NCBI GenBank assembly: GCA_902793635.1
Contig: CADBEA010000002.1
Span: 41,309-105,308 of the forward strand
From: an uncultured Erysipelotrichaceae bacterium
GTDB taxonomy: Bacteria > Bacillota_I > Bacilli_A > Erysipelotrichales > Erysipelotrichaceae
DNA length: 64,000 bases
Direction of reading: 5' to 3'
Under the pieces are notes generated by a model. The model ran no database searches. It was given only the letters and a program-made list of their open reading frames with translations, and was not told where the DNA came from. This document shows positions 17,802 through 26,370 of the stretch, in pieces; positions within the stretch are counted from its first letter, which is position 1, and each line of letters opens with the position of its first letter. Position numbers and translations under genes: made by a program.

Positions 17802-18584
17802 ATGGAACAGTTACAGTATGTGGACAGCCATGCCCATATCATGGCTGATGAATTTCAGGAAGATTTTGAAGCGATGCTGCAAAGGGCGGACGAAGCCGGC
17901 CTCGACAACATCATGATCATTACGCTTTCTCATGATGAAACAATGAAGGCATTTGCCTTCGCGAAACGAGATCCGAAGAAATATCTCATCGCAGCCGGCA
18001 TTTTTCCGGAAGACGTCAAGGACGTTACGGAAGAAGACTGGCGGGTCTTTACCGAGACAGCCGCTGATCCGGGTGTGACCTGCATCGGGGAGATCGGTCT
18101 GGATTATTACTGGGAGAAGGATCCGGAAATCCGGGCTTTGCAGAGAGAATTCTTCATCCGTCAGATCGAACTGGCGAAGAAACTGAACAAACCGTTTCTC
18201 GTTCATTCCCGCGATGCCATTCAGGATACATATGACATTATGAAGGAACATCACGGCCATGGTCTGATGCATTGCTTTGCCGGCACGAAGGAAATGGCCC
18301 GGGAGTTTGTCAAACTGGGTTACTATATCGCTCTGGGCGGTGCTCTGACGTTCAAGAACGCCCGTCACTCAGTGGAAGTCTGTGCCGACATTGACGAGAA
18401 CTATCTGCTGACGGAAACCGACTGTCCGTATATGGCACCGGTGCCGTACCGCGGTAAGCGGAACGAGCCGTCCTATATTCCGTGCATTGTCAGGAAGATG
18501 GCGGAAGTGCGCGGCGTCAGTGAAGCATATATGGCCGGTGTCATCCGCCGCAACTGGAAAAGATTCCTGGAGGGGACGGAGTGA
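17802..18584 (+). CDS. tatD: TatD-family metal-dependent hydrolase
   Basis: 260 aa TIM-barrel nuclease-like hydrolase. Metal ligands seen: HAH in VDSHAHIMAD, E in CIGEIGLDYYW, H in LVHSRDA, H in MHCFAGT, D in TETDCPYMAP. The frame is open from 17766, but the ATG at 17802, 1 nt after the mnmE stop, fits the family start. It precedes rnmV and ksgA, as in many Firmicutes. Confidence 0.94.
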   Translation: MEQLQYVDSHAHIMADEFQEDFEAMLQRADEAGLDNIMIITLSHDETMKAFAFAKRDPKKYLIAAGIFPEDVKDVTEEDWRVFTETAADPGVTCIGEIGLDYYWEKDPEIRALQREFFIRQIELAKKLNKPFLVHSRDAIQDTYDIMKEHHGHGLMHCFAGTKEMAREFVKLGYYIALGGALTFKNARHSVEVCADIDENYLLTETDCPYMAPVPYRGKRNEPSYIPCIVRKMAEVRGVSEAYMAGVIRRNWKRFLEGTE

Positions 18585-19120
18585 AGCCGCGGATCAGGGA
18601 ACTGATCGTTGTGGAAGGCCGGCATGATTCCGAGAATCTCAAGAAGTATTATGACTGTGACACCATCGAAACCGGTGGCACGGGCTTTACGGAAGAAACG
18701 ATCGATCTGATCAGGCGGGCAAAGGAAAAGCGCGGTGTGATCATCTTCACCGATCCGGATTCACCCGGTAACCGCATCCGCAGCGCATTGAATCAGGCGG
18801 TGCCCGGCTGTGCCAACGCGTTTGTCGACAAACAGGAAGCCCGCACGGAAAAAAAGGTCGGTGTAGAACATGCCGGCTATGAAGTGCTCAAAGAAGCGCT
18901 GGAACATCTGCTCACCGTTCAGGAAACAGATCAGGAGCGGATCAGCGCTGAAGATATGTATGAACTGGGACTCTCCGGTCAGAAAGACAGTGCCGCCCGG
19001 CGCGCGAAGCTTGGCAAAGCTCTGCACATCGGTTTCGGCAACGCCCGCACCATGCGGAGCCGGCTGAATATCCTCTGTATCGGGAAGGAAGAAATACGAA
19101 AGATACTGGAAACACTATGA
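18581..19120 (+). CDS. rnmV: Ribonuclease M5 (5S rRNA maturation)
   Basis: Toprim-domain nuclease that trims precursor 5S rRNA in low-GC Gram-positives. 179 aa. The Toprim motif ELIVVEGRHDSENLKKY with its glutamate, and GVIIFTDPDSPGNRIRSAL with DxD, are typical. It uses a GTG start (18581) overlapping the tatD TGA, with GGAGGGG upstream. It ends in a 4-nt overlap with ksgA. Confidence 0.95.
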   Translation: MKPRIRELIVVEGRHDSENLKKYYDCDTIETGGTGFTEETIDLIRRAKEKRGVIIFTDPDSPGNRIRSALNQAVPGCANAFVDKQEARTEKKVGVEHAGYEVLKEALEHLLTVQETDQERISAEDMYELGLSGQKDSAARRAKLGKALHIGFGNARTMRSRLNILCIGKEEIRKILETL

Positions 19121-19962
19121 CAAGATTTATCTCAACACCGTCAAGGACGAAGGAAATTCTGCAGACATACGGTCTGAAGGCCCGTAAAGGTTTCGGACAG
19201 AATTTTCTTGTGGATCCGATCGTCGTCGAACGCTGTGCCCTCGCTTCCCATTGCGAGAACGCGGTGATTGAGATCGGTCCCGGCATCGGCGGTCTGACTG
19301 AGCAGCTGGCCCGTCATTCCCAGCACGTGACAGCGTATGAAGTGGACGCAGATCTGATTCCGGTTCTGCATGATACGCTGGCTGAGTATGACAATGTCGA
19401 AATCATCCTGCAGGATTTTCTGACCTGTGATCTGGATGGCAAGATCTTTGAGCTGCGGCAAAAATACGGCAGTGTTTCCGTCTGCGCGAATCTGCCGTAC
19501 TATATTACGACGCCGGTTCTGTTCCGTCTGTTCGAACATGGAGAGATTCCGTATATCACTGTCATGGTGCAGAAGGAAGTCGGCGACCGTTTCGCGGCAA
19601 AGCCGAAAGACAGTGAATACAGCGCGCTGTCAGTCGAAGCCGCCTATTTATATGATGTGAAAAAACTGTTTACCGTTCCCGGCCGGTCCTTTAACCCGTC
19701 GCCGAACGTCGACAGTGTGATCATACAGTTTACAAGAAAAGAAGTGGAAAAAGACATAACCGAGATCCGTGCTTTCTTTGAACTGGTCCGGGCCTGTTTC
19801 AAGCAGCGGCGCAAGACGCTGTACAACAACCTGCGGGAATATCTGCAGGATGCGGAAAAGGCCAGGGCGGTGCTGGAAGCATGCGGCCTGCCATTGACGA
19901 TGCGGGCCCAGGAAGCGGATGTGGATCAGCTGGTCAGTGTCTTTGAGGAACTGCAGAAATGA
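19117..19962 (+). CDS. ksgA: 16S rRNA dimethyladenosine transferase RsmA (KsgA)
   Basis: Dimethylates A1518/A1519 of 16S rRNA during 30S maturation. 281 aa. Signatures: KGFGQNFLVDPIVVE, the SAM loop IEIGPGIGGLTEQL, catalytic NLPYYITTPVLF and the C-terminal RACFKQRRKTLYNNL. It overlaps rnmV upstream and ispE downstream by 4 nt each (ATGA). Confidence 0.97.
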   Translation: MTRFISTPSRTKEILQTYGLKARKGFGQNFLVDPIVVERCALASHCENAVIEIGPGIGGLTEQLARHSQHVTAYEVDADLIPVLHDTLAEYDNVEIILQDFLTCDLDGKIFELRQKYGSVSVCANLPYYITTPVLFRLFEHGEIPYITVMVQKEVGDRFAAKPKDSEYSALSVEAAYLYDVKKLFTVPGRSFNPSPNVDSVIIQFTRKEVEKDITEIRAFFELVRACFKQRRKTLYNNLREYLQDAEKARAVLEACGLPLTMRAQEADVDQLVSVFEELQK

Positions 19963-20804
19963 AAGAAAGAGCATACGCAAAAATCAACCTGTGCCTGGAC
20001 GTGGCCGGCAAACGGGACGACGGTTATCATGAACTGAAGATGATCATGGTGCCGATCGATTTCTATGACGTACTGGAGATGAATATTTCCCGGGAAACAA
20101 CCCTGAGTCTGAACCGCAGTTATCTGCCGGTCAACGAGAAGAACACGATCATCAAGGCCATCCATGTCATGCAGGAATACTTTGGCTTCAAAGAAGAATT
20201 TGAATGTATCCTGCAGAAACATATTCCGACAAGAGCCGGTCTGGCCGGCGGCAGTGCCGACGCGGCGGCGGCGATCCGGCTGATCTGCCGGCTGCTGCAG
20301 CTTTCGGCCACCGAAGAGGAACTGATCATGCTGGCGAAGAAGGTCGGGGCGGACGTGCCGTTCTGTCTGATGAACAGACCTTCTCTGGTGCAGGGTATCG
20401 GAGAAGTACTAACCCCCTTTGTTTGCCATCCGGATTTTGAGATCCTGCTCGTGAAACCGCGGCGCGGTGTCTCCACCAAGGACGCGTTTGCCATCGTGGA
20501 CGCCCAGGAACATGAACATCCGGACTGCCAGAAGATGATGCGGGCCCTGATTGAGAATGACTATGAAGGCGTGGTGTCTTCGCTTGGCAACAGTCTGGAA
20601 GATGCGGCTATGTCACTGGTGAAAGAGATCCGCACCGTCAAGACAAGACTGAAGGAAGAAGGTTTTGACGGCGTGCTGATGAGCGGCAGCGGTTCCACCG
20701 TGTTCGGCATTACCCGTGATCGGGAAATGCTGGAAAGAGCCATGAAGAAACTGAAAGAGGAACATTATTTTGTCCGCAGGACAAGAATACTGGGAGGATA
20801 TTGA
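19959..20804 (+). CDS. ispE: 4-diphosphocytidyl-2-C-methyl-D-erythritol kinase
   Basis: GHMP kinase of the MEP isoprenoid pathway. 281 aa. The start AYAKINLCLDVAGKRDDGYH is typical. The ATP loop PTRAGLAGGSADAAAAIRL and the C-terminal SGSGSTVFG complete the family motifs. Its TGA overlaps the ATG of glmU. Bases 20085-20098 inside the gene nearly match the Noc-binding consensus (listed separately). Confidence 0.96.
   Translation: MKERAYAKINLCLDVAGKRDDGYHELKMIMVPIDFYDVLEMNISRETTLSLNRSYLPVNEKNTIIKAIHVMQEYFGFKEEFECILQKHIPTRAGLAGGSADAAAAIRLICRLLQLSATEEELIMLAKKVGADVPFCLMNRPSLVQGIGEVLTPFVCHPDFEILLVKPRRGVSTKDAFAIVDAQEHEHPDCQKMMRALIENDYEGVVSSLGNSLEDAAMSLVKEIRTVKTRLKEEGFDGVLMSGSGSTVFGITRDREMLERAMKKLKEEHYFVRRTRILGGY
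20085..20098. promoter_or_regulatory. Possible Noc-binding site inside ispE
   Basis: ATTTCCCGGGAAAC matches 13 of 14 bases of the Bacillus Noc-binding sequence ATTTCCCGGGAAAT. A noc gene lies 11 kb upstream. The palindromic core could arise by chance in coding sequence. Confidence 0.4.
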
Positions 20805-21526
20805 TGAAAAAGAATGCAATTATTATGGCAGCCGGCAAAGGCACCCGCATGAAGTCTGATCTGCCGAAGGTACTGCACAAGGTACTGGGCAGAACAATGA
20901 TCGAACGTGACTTTGACAACCTGAAGGCAGCCGGCGCGGAAAGAATCGTAGCGATCGTCGGCTACAAGCACGAAATGGTCGAAGAAGTTCTGGCCGGCCG
21001 CTGCGAGACAGCCGTTCAGGAGCCGCAGCTGGGTACCGGACATGCGGTCATGCAGGCAAGACAGCTGGAAAACGAAAGCGGCCTGACACTGGTCGCCAAC
21101 GGTGACTGTCCGTGTGTCAGACCGGCAACCTATGCGGCGCTCTATGACGCATGCGCGGACGCTGACATGGTCGTGCTGACGACGGAACCAGAAGATGCGG
21201 CCTCTTACGGAAGAGTGATCAGAAACGCGGACGGCACCGTGAAGAAGATCGTTGAATTCAAGGACGCCAGCGATGAAGAAAAAGCAGTCAGAGAAGTCAA
21301 TACCGGTATTTACTGCTTCAATAACGAAGCACTCTTTGCCGGTCTGAAACTTCTGAAAAACGACAATGCCCAGCAGGAATACTACATTACCGACCTTGTC
21401 GAGATCCTGAAAGGCCAGGGAAAAGTCGTCAAAGCCGTGAAAACCGATGACAACCAGGAAGTACAGGGAATCAACGACGTACAAGAGCTTGCCAGAGCGG
21501 AAGCGTATCTGAAAGAGCGCAGTTGA
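20804..21526 (+). CDS. glmU: GlmU-type UDP-GlcNAc pyrophosphorylase lacking the acetyltransferase domain
   Basis: 240 aa nucleotidyltransferase that would make UDP-GlcNAc from GlcNAc-1-P and UTP. The N-terminal signature AAGKGTRMKSDLPKVLHKV, then PQLGTGHAVMQAR, VANGDC, VNTGIYCF and DNAQQEYYITDLVEIL match the GlmU uridyltransferase half. The usual left-handed beta-helix half (about 220 residues of hexapeptide repeats) is absent. The frame stops at 21526 and no continuation is seen in any frame before prs. The ATG at 20804 has GGGAGG 6 nt upstream; a TTG at 20801 is the alternative. A separate GlcN-1-P acetyltransferase must exist elsewhere if this is the only copy. Confidence 0.88.
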   Translation: MKKNAIIMAAGKGTRMKSDLPKVLHKVLGRTMIERDFDNLKAAGAERIVAIVGYKHEMVEEVLAGRCETAVQEPQLGTGHAVMQARQLENESGLTLVANGDCPCVRPATYAALYDACADADMVVLTTEPEDAASYGRVIRNADGTVKKIVEFKDASDEEKAVREVNTGIYCFNNEALFAGLKLLKNDNAQQEYYITDLVEILKGQGKVVKAVKTDDNQEVQGINDVQELARAEAYLKERS

Positions 21527-21600
21527 TGATGTCCTCTACTTGACGGACGAAAAGGAAAAGTGATTTACTAAAAACGGGAACTGATGGAAGAGAGGAAATC

Positions 21601-22575
21601 ATGGTCAAAGAAACGGTAGTATTCGCATTGACATCAAGTGTTGACCTTGCGGCGGAAGTATGCCGCAAGCTGGAAATCCCTTTAGGAAAAATTAAAGTAG
21701 AACATTTCGCGGATGGGGAAATTCTCGTTGAACCGCAGGAATCTGTACGCGGCAGAAACGTATTTATCATCCAGTCCACATGTAATCCGGTCACGGAAAG
21801 ACTGATGGAAGTTCTGATCTGCATCGATGCCTGCAAACGGGCAAGTGCCGGATCGATCAACATCATCATGCCGTATTACGGTTATGCCCGTCAGGACAGA
21901 AAAGCAAAGCCGCGTCAGCCGATCACATCCAAGCTGGTCGCCAATCTGCTGCAGGTTGCCGGTGCCAACCGTATTCTGACATTCGATCTGCACGCCGCTC
22001 AGATTCAGGGATATTTCGATATTCCGATCGATGATCTGACAGCTGTGCCGATGATCGGACAGTATTTCAAAGAAAAGAATTTCGACAAGGAAGAACTGGT
22101 TGTCGTATCACCGGATCACGGCGGCGTTACCAGAGCCAGAAGGCTGGCCGATATTCTTGACGCGCCGATCGCAATTATCGACAAGCGCCGTCCGAAGCCG
22201 AACATGGTCGAAGCCCAGAATGTCATCGGTGATGTCGAAGGCAAGAACTGCATCGTCATTGACGATATCTGCGATACAGCAGGTTCGCTGGTTGCCGGCT
22301 GCCAGATCCTGAAGGATCATGGTGCCAAGGACATTTACACCGGGATTACCCACGGCGTATTCTCCCGTGACGCGCTCGACAAGATCGAAAGATCGACGAT
22401 CAAGGAAATGGTCATCACTGATACCATCGCTCTGACACCGGAACAGGCAGCCAAATCAAGCAAGATCACGGTTCTGTCCGTATCGGAAATGATTGCCAGA
22501 ACGATTGATTCAATTGAGAACCATTCGCCGGTTTCCCGTGTGTATAATCTCTATAACTACGACAGCTATAAGTAA
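21601..22575 (+). CDS. prs: Ribose-phosphate pyrophosphokinase
   Basis: Makes PRPP for nucleotide, His and Trp synthesis. 324 aa. The flexible loop (YGYARQDRKAKPRQPITSK), VSPDHGGVTRAR and the PRPP loop (CIVIDDICDTAGSL) are clear. It follows glmU as in Bacillus (glmU-prs). A possible promoter TTGACG (21540-21545), 18 nt, TTTACT (21564-21569) lies in the 74-nt gap. The ribosome site is AGAGGAA. Confidence 0.96.
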   Translation: MVKETVVFALTSSVDLAAEVCRKLEIPLGKIKVEHFADGEILVEPQESVRGRNVFIIQSTCNPVTERLMEVLICIDACKRASAGSINIIMPYYGYARQDRKAKPRQPITSKLVANLLQVAGANRILTFDLHAAQIQGYFDIPIDDLTAVPMIGQYFKEKNFDKEELVVVSPDHGGVTRARRLADILDAPIAIIDKRRPKPNMVEAQNVIGDVEGKNCIVIDDICDTAGSLVAGCQILKDHGAKDIYTGITHGVFSRDALDKIERSTIKEMVITDTIALTPEQAAKSSKITVLSVSEMIARTIDSIENHSPVSRVYNLYNYDSYK

Positions 22576-22580
22576 TATGA

Positions 22581-22618
22581 AAAAGACAGGCTTTCCGCTT
22601 TCAAAGCCTGTCTTTTTT
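22581..22618 (+). terminator. Intrinsic terminator after prs
   Basis: 14-bp stem AAAAGACAGGCTTT / AAAGCCTGTCTTTT, 8-nt loop, T run. Confidence 0.9.
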
Positions 22619-22694
22619 CATAATTGTTTCTGAAAATATTTTAGTGAATACCTTGTATTTGAAACTAAATAAGTATAAACTTATTTTTGTATAA

Positions 22695-22710
22695 GTGGGA
22701 GGGTTCCCAC
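22695..22710 (+). promoter_or_regulatory. Hairpin in the leader of the cold-shock gene
   Basis: GTGGGA-GGGT-TCCCAC, 32 nt before the ATG, in an otherwise A/T-rich leader. A structured, temperature-responsive 5' leader is known for csp mRNAs; whether this hairpin acts so is inference. Confidence 0.4.
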
Positions 22711-22742
22711 CGAGTACATAGAATAGGAGATTCAAAACCAGG

Positions 22743-22943
22743 ATGGCAACAGGCAAAGTAAAGTGGTTCAACGCTGAGAAGGGCTATGGATTCATCACGA
22801 CAGATGAAGGAAACGATGTATTCGTACACTATTCTGCAATTCAGGGCGAAGGTTTCAAGACATTAGACGAAGGTCAGTCTGTAACTTTCGATGTAACTGA
22901 GAGTGACCGTGGTCCTCAGGCAGCTAACGTCGTTAAGCTCTAA
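22743..22943 (+). CDS. Cold-shock protein (CspA family)
   Basis: 66 aa single OB-fold RNA chaperone. RNP1 (KGYGFITT) and RNP2 (DVFVHYSAI) are intact. It is a single-gene unit between two terminators with a leader of more than 100 nt. AATAGGAGA is the ribosome site. Confidence 0.97.
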   Translation: MATGKVKWFNAEKGYGFITTDEGNDVFVHYSAIQGEGFKTLDEGQSVTFDVTESDRGPQAANVVKL

Positions 22944-22968
22944 ACATTAGAAAACTGATGCACGCGTG

Positions 22969-22996
22969 AGAGCGGAACACCGCTCTTTTTCTTTTG
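22969..22996 (+). terminator. Intrinsic terminator after the cold-shock gene
   Basis: AGAGCGG-AACA-CCGCTCT followed by a T-rich run. Confidence 0.88.
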
Positions 22997-23042
22997 TTTA
23001 GGCTTTCAAAAAGGCGGGACTGTGATTATAATGTTTTCATAA

Positions 23043-23262
23043 GCGACGAAAAGAAGAGTAGTTAACCGGAAGAATACAGAAAGCAGGCGGGTGATGCGAG
23101 CCTGTTTCAGAAGGTAAATGAAGATGGTCTTGGAGCTGATCCGGCAATATGAGTCGGATCCGGAAGCGTCCGTTATCCCGTTCAAGTGGCCCGATCATTT
23201 CCGGGCAAGATAAAGGTGGTACCGCGTGCAAGACGTCCTTTCATTTGGGATGTCTTTTATTT
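23043..23262 (+). promoter_or_regulatory. T-box riboswitch, probably tRNA-Met responsive
   Basis: The only stretch over 300 bases without a gene. Promoter TATAAT at 23027-23032. The leader starts with the usual GACGAAAAGAAGAGTAG. Stem I has CAGGC/GCCTG enclosing GGTGATGCG, giving a candidate ATG (Met) specifier at 23094-23096. The T-box AAAGGTGGTACCGCG is at 23212-23226. A terminator stem AGACGTCC / GGATGTCT (23231-23255) with a T run follows. Uncharged tRNA would favour read-through into metG. Confidence 0.92.
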
Positions 23263-23279
23263 TCGGGAGGTGAATGAAA

Positions 23280-25220
23280 ATGCAGAATAAGGGACCGTAT
23301 TATATTACGACAGCGATCGCATACGCTGCCGGCAAGCCGCATATCGGCAACGTTTATGAGATCGTGCTGGCCGATGCGATTGCCAGACACAAGAGAGAGA
23401 CCGGCTATGATGTCCGTTTCCAGACAGGCACCGACGAGCATGGTCAGAAGGTGGAAGAAAGAGCGAAGAAAGCCGGCAAGACACCGAAGGAATTTGTCGA
23501 TGAGATCTCCGGTGTGATCAAGGAGCAGTTCGACTGCATGAATATTTCCTATGATCACTTCATCCGTACGACCGACGACTATCATGAGCGTCAGGTTCAG
23601 AAGATCTTCAAGAGACTGTATGACAAAGGCGATATCTACAAGGGCAAATATGAAGGTCTTTACTGTCATGAGTGCGAAGCTTTCTATACCAAGAGCCAGC
23701 TGACCGAAGACGGCAAGTGCCCGATCTGCGGCGGTGAAGTCAAGCCGACAAACGAAGAAGCTTACTTCTTCAGAATGTCCAAATACGCGCCTGAGCTGAT
23801 CAAGTATATCGAAGAGCACCCGCATTTCATTCAGCCGGAAAGCCGCAAGAACGAAATGATCAACAACTTCCTGAAGCCGGGTCTGCAGGATCTGTGTGTT
23901 TCCCGTACTTCCTTCAAATGGGGTATCCCGGTAGACTTTGATCCGGATCATGTCGTCTATGTATGGATCGACGCGCTGTCCAACTATATTACCGGTCTTG
24001 GTTATGATGCGGACGGCAATCACGGTGAACTGTACAGCAAATACTGGCCGGCAGATCTGCACCTGATCGGCAAGGACATTGTCCGTTTCCATACCATCTA
24101 CTGGCCGATCATGTTAATGGCACTTGGTGAGCCGCTGCCGAAGCAGGTCTTCGGTCATCCGTGGCTGTTGACCGGCGATGCCAAGATGTCCAAGTCCAAG
24201 GGCAACGTCATCTATGCCGACGATCTTGTCAAACTGTTCGGCGTTGATGCGGTCAGATATATCATGCTGCACGAAATGCCGTTTGCCCAGGACGGTCATG
24301 TAACCTATGACCTGATGATCGAAAGAATCAACAGCGACCTGGCCAACAATCTCGGCAACCTGGTCAACCGCACACTGTCCATGCAGAACAAGTATTTCAA
24401 CGGCATCGTCGCCAACCCGCATGAAGACGCGGCAGTCGATGACGATCTGCGCAATACTGTCAAGGCAACGATTCAGAACGTTGACGCCCACATGGATGAC
24501 CTGCGCGTCGCGGATGCCATTCAGGATATTCTTGACCTCTTCTCCAGATGCAACAAGTACATCGACGAGACAATGCCATGGGCACTGGCCAAGGATCCGG
24601 AAAAGATCGGCCGTCTGGCAACAGTTCTTTACAACCTGCTCGAGTCCGTACGTGTCGGCGCAATCCTGCTGAAGCCGTATCTGCCGGATACAGCGGAAAA
24701 GATCCTGCGTTCCCTGAATACGGAATATACTGACCGTGACAGTCTGGATGTCTTCGGATATCTGGAAAGCGGCATTCAGGTCGTTGAGAAGCCGGAAATC
24801 CTCTTCCAGAGACTGAATGAAAAAGAAATCATGGCTCAGGTTGAGGAAAACGAAAAGAGATATGCGGCCATTGCCAAGAAGATCAGCGAAAAGAAAGAAG
24901 CCATCACATATGATGACTTTGAAAAGATCGAGCTGCGGGTTGCCAAGGTGCTTTCCTGTGAGAGACATCCGCGGGCTGACAAGCTGTTCGTTCTGAAGAT
25001 CGATCTCGGCGGCGGTGAAAAGCGTACCATCGTTTCCGGTCTGGCCCAGAGCTACACACCTGGTCAGGTCATCGGCAAGAACATTGTCGTGATTGCCAAC
25101 CTGGAACCGGCGGTGATCCGCGGTGTCGAATCCCAGGGTATGTTACTGGCGGGTAAAGACGGAACCCAGATCGCCGTTGTTGAAGTCAACGGTCTGGAAC
25201 CGGGCACCAGAATTCAGTAA
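23280..25220 (+). CDS. metG: Methionine--tRNA ligase with C-terminal tRNA-binding domain
   Basis: Class I synthetase, 646 aa from the ATG at 23280 (9 nt after GGAGG). An ATG at 23274 is also possible but sits 3 nt from the site. HIGH region: YYITTAIAYAAGKPHIGNVY. Zinc knuckle: CHECEAFYTKSQ and CPICGG. KMSKS loop: AKMSKSKGNV. Anticodon domain follows, and the last ~105 residues (FEKIELRVAKVLSCERHPRA onward) form the EMAP/Trbp111-type tRNA-binding domain. It is controlled by the T-box leader. Confidence 0.97.
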   Translation: MQNKGPYYITTAIAYAAGKPHIGNVYEIVLADAIARHKRETGYDVRFQTGTDEHGQKVEERAKKAGKTPKEFVDEISGVIKEQFDCMNISYDHFIRTTDDYHERQVQKIFKRLYDKGDIYKGKYEGLYCHECEAFYTKSQLTEDGKCPICGGEVKPTNEEAYFFRMSKYAPELIKYIEEHPHFIQPESRKNEMINNFLKPGLQDLCVSRTSFKWGIPVDFDPDHVVYVWIDALSNYITGLGYDADGNHGELYSKYWPADLHLIGKDIVRFHTIYWPIMLMALGEPLPKQVFGHPWLLTGDAKMSKSKGNVIYADDLVKLFGVDAVRYIMLHEMPFAQDGHVTYDLMIERINSDLANNLGNLVNRTLSMQNKYFNGIVANPHEDAAVDDDLRNTVKATIQNVDAHMDDLRVADAIQDILDLFSRCNKYIDETMPWALAKDPEKIGRLATVLYNLLESVRVGAILLKPYLPDTAEKILRSLNTEYTDRDSLDVFGYLESGIQVVEKPEILFQRLNEKEIMAQVEENEKRYAAIAKKISEKKEAITYDDFEKIELRVAKVLSCERHPRADKLFVLKIDLGGGEKRTIVSGLAQSYTPGQVIGKNIVVIANLEPAVIRGVESQGMLLAGKDGTQIAVVEVNGLEPGTRIQ

Positions 25221-25231
25221 TACAAAAACGA

Positions 25232-25257
25232 AGCTCCTTTGCATAAGGAGCTTTTTT
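25232..25257. terminator. Bidirectional terminator after metG
   Basis: AGCTCCTT-TGCAT-AAGGAGCT followed by TTTTT. It overlaps the 3' end of the LysR gene on the other strand. Confidence 0.88.
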
Positions 25258-26128
25258 ACAGGCTTTTTGTCTCTTTCCGGATGAGATCGGTGCATCTGCG
25301 GATCTCGGGATGCAGATATCTTCCTTTGATATATAGCAGGGAAAAACGTCTGATGAGCGGTTCTGTACCGGCGGCCACCGTGTGCAGGAACCGCTTTTTC
25401 TGCTTCTGCAGGATCGACTGGGGGATGATTGCGATACCGGCACCGGCTTCCGACATCTCCGATATGGCTTCATAGGACGGCATTTCCAACAGCTGCGAAG
25501 CCGGGAAGGAAATGCGGTTCAGCCAGGCTTCCGGAATGTCGCGGCTGCCGGATCCTTTTTCTCTGACAAGCAGCGTCTGTTTCAGAAGGTCTTCCTTCAT
25601 GATATGGCTTTGCGGAAACAGCCGGTCGGATACAGCCAGAACGAGGGTGTCTTTATACAGAGGAATGACTTCAAAAGATGGATCCTCACGGCGGTCGGCA
25701 ATGGCGATGTCACAGTCATGGCGGCGCAGTTTTTCTTCTGCCTCTTTTGTATGACAGACACTGATCTGCAGATCGAGATCGGGCAGTTCGCTTCTGATCT
25801 TCTGATACAGCTGCGGCAGGATCGTCTCTGCAATCGTCACCGTTGTGCATAACCGGCAGCTGCGGGCGGCGGTTCCTTCCTGCAGAAAAGAAACGGATTC
25901 CTGATACTGGGAAAGGATAGTGCCGGCATATTGTTTCAAAGCCAGGCCTGACTCACTGAGCTGCAGAGTTTTGCCGATCCGCTCAAAGAGAGAGGTATGA
26001 TAAAAATCCTCCAGTTCCTTGATGGTTTTGGAAACAGCCGGCTGGCTCATATGCAGTATTTCAGCCGCTTTTGTCATGGACAGGGTGCGGCAGACAATCA
26101 GAAAGATTTCCAGATGGCGGAACGTCAT
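25256..26128 (-). CDS. LysR-family transcriptional regulator
   Basis: 290 aa. N-terminal winged HTH (RHLEIFLIVCRTLSMTKAAE, then MSQPAVSKTIKELED) and a periplasmic-binding-like effector domain (CRLCTTVTIAETILPQLYQK, DIAIADRRED). The start at 26128 is preferred to 26134 because GAGG is then 8 nt away. It diverges from the ECF/SAM-hydrolase operon, so it may regulate that operon; two tandem 11-bp repeats lie between them. The ligand is unknown. A CysL/cysteine-type relative is conceivable but not shown. Confidence 0.9.
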   Translation of the reverse strand: MTFRHLEIFLIVCRTLSMTKAAEILHMSQPAVSKTIKELEDFYHTSLFERIGKTLQLSESGLALKQYAGTILSQYQESVSFLQEGTAARSCRLCTTVTIAETILPQLYQKIRSELPDLDLQISVCHTKEAEEKLRRHDCDIAIADRREDPSFEVIPLYKDTLVLAVSDRLFPQSHIMKEDLLKQTLLVREKGSGSRDIPEAWLNRISFPASQLLEMPSYEAISEMSEAGAGIAIIPQSILQKQKKRFLHTVAAGTEPLIRRFSLLYIKGRYLHPEIRRCTDLIRKETKSL

Positions 26129-26228
26129 ATGCATAACCTCATAGTTATTGAAATAATTATAACATGATTTAATGGTTATGTATGACAGACTGAGTCGGGT
26201 ATGAAAACATCAGGATAAATACGCGTTT

Positions 26229-26250
26229 TTACTAATATATTACTAGTATA
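26229..26250. repeat. Two tandem 11-bp repeats, possible operator
   Basis: TTACTAATATA (26229-26239) and TTACTAGTATA (26240-26250) differ at one base and are phased one helical turn apart, between lysR and the ECF operon. They contain the T-N-A type ends expected of LysR sites. Confidence 0.4.
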
Positions 26251-26297
26251 AAATAAGGAAAAGAAAGCTTTCTCTACGGAATTTCCTGCCGTTGGTT

Positions 26298-26345
26298 TAT
26301 AATAAGGCAAAAGAACGCATGACTATAAGGGGTATTCTTGTCATG
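26298..26345 (+). promoter_or_regulatory. Promoter and leader hairpin of the ECF operon
   Basis: TATAAT at 26298-26303. About 15 nt later CATGAC (26318-26323) can pair with GTCATG (26340-26345), 20 nt before the ribosome site GGAGGAG. I could not match it to a known riboswitch; no RFN (FMN) element is visible. Confidence 0.4.
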
Positions 26346-26370
26346 TGTTTCTGGTTTATAGGAGGAGAAA

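Noticed and set aside
26135..26370. FMN (RFN) riboswitch upstream of the UPF0397 gene
   Set aside because: None of the conserved RFN blocks is visible; only a small unclassified hairpin is present.
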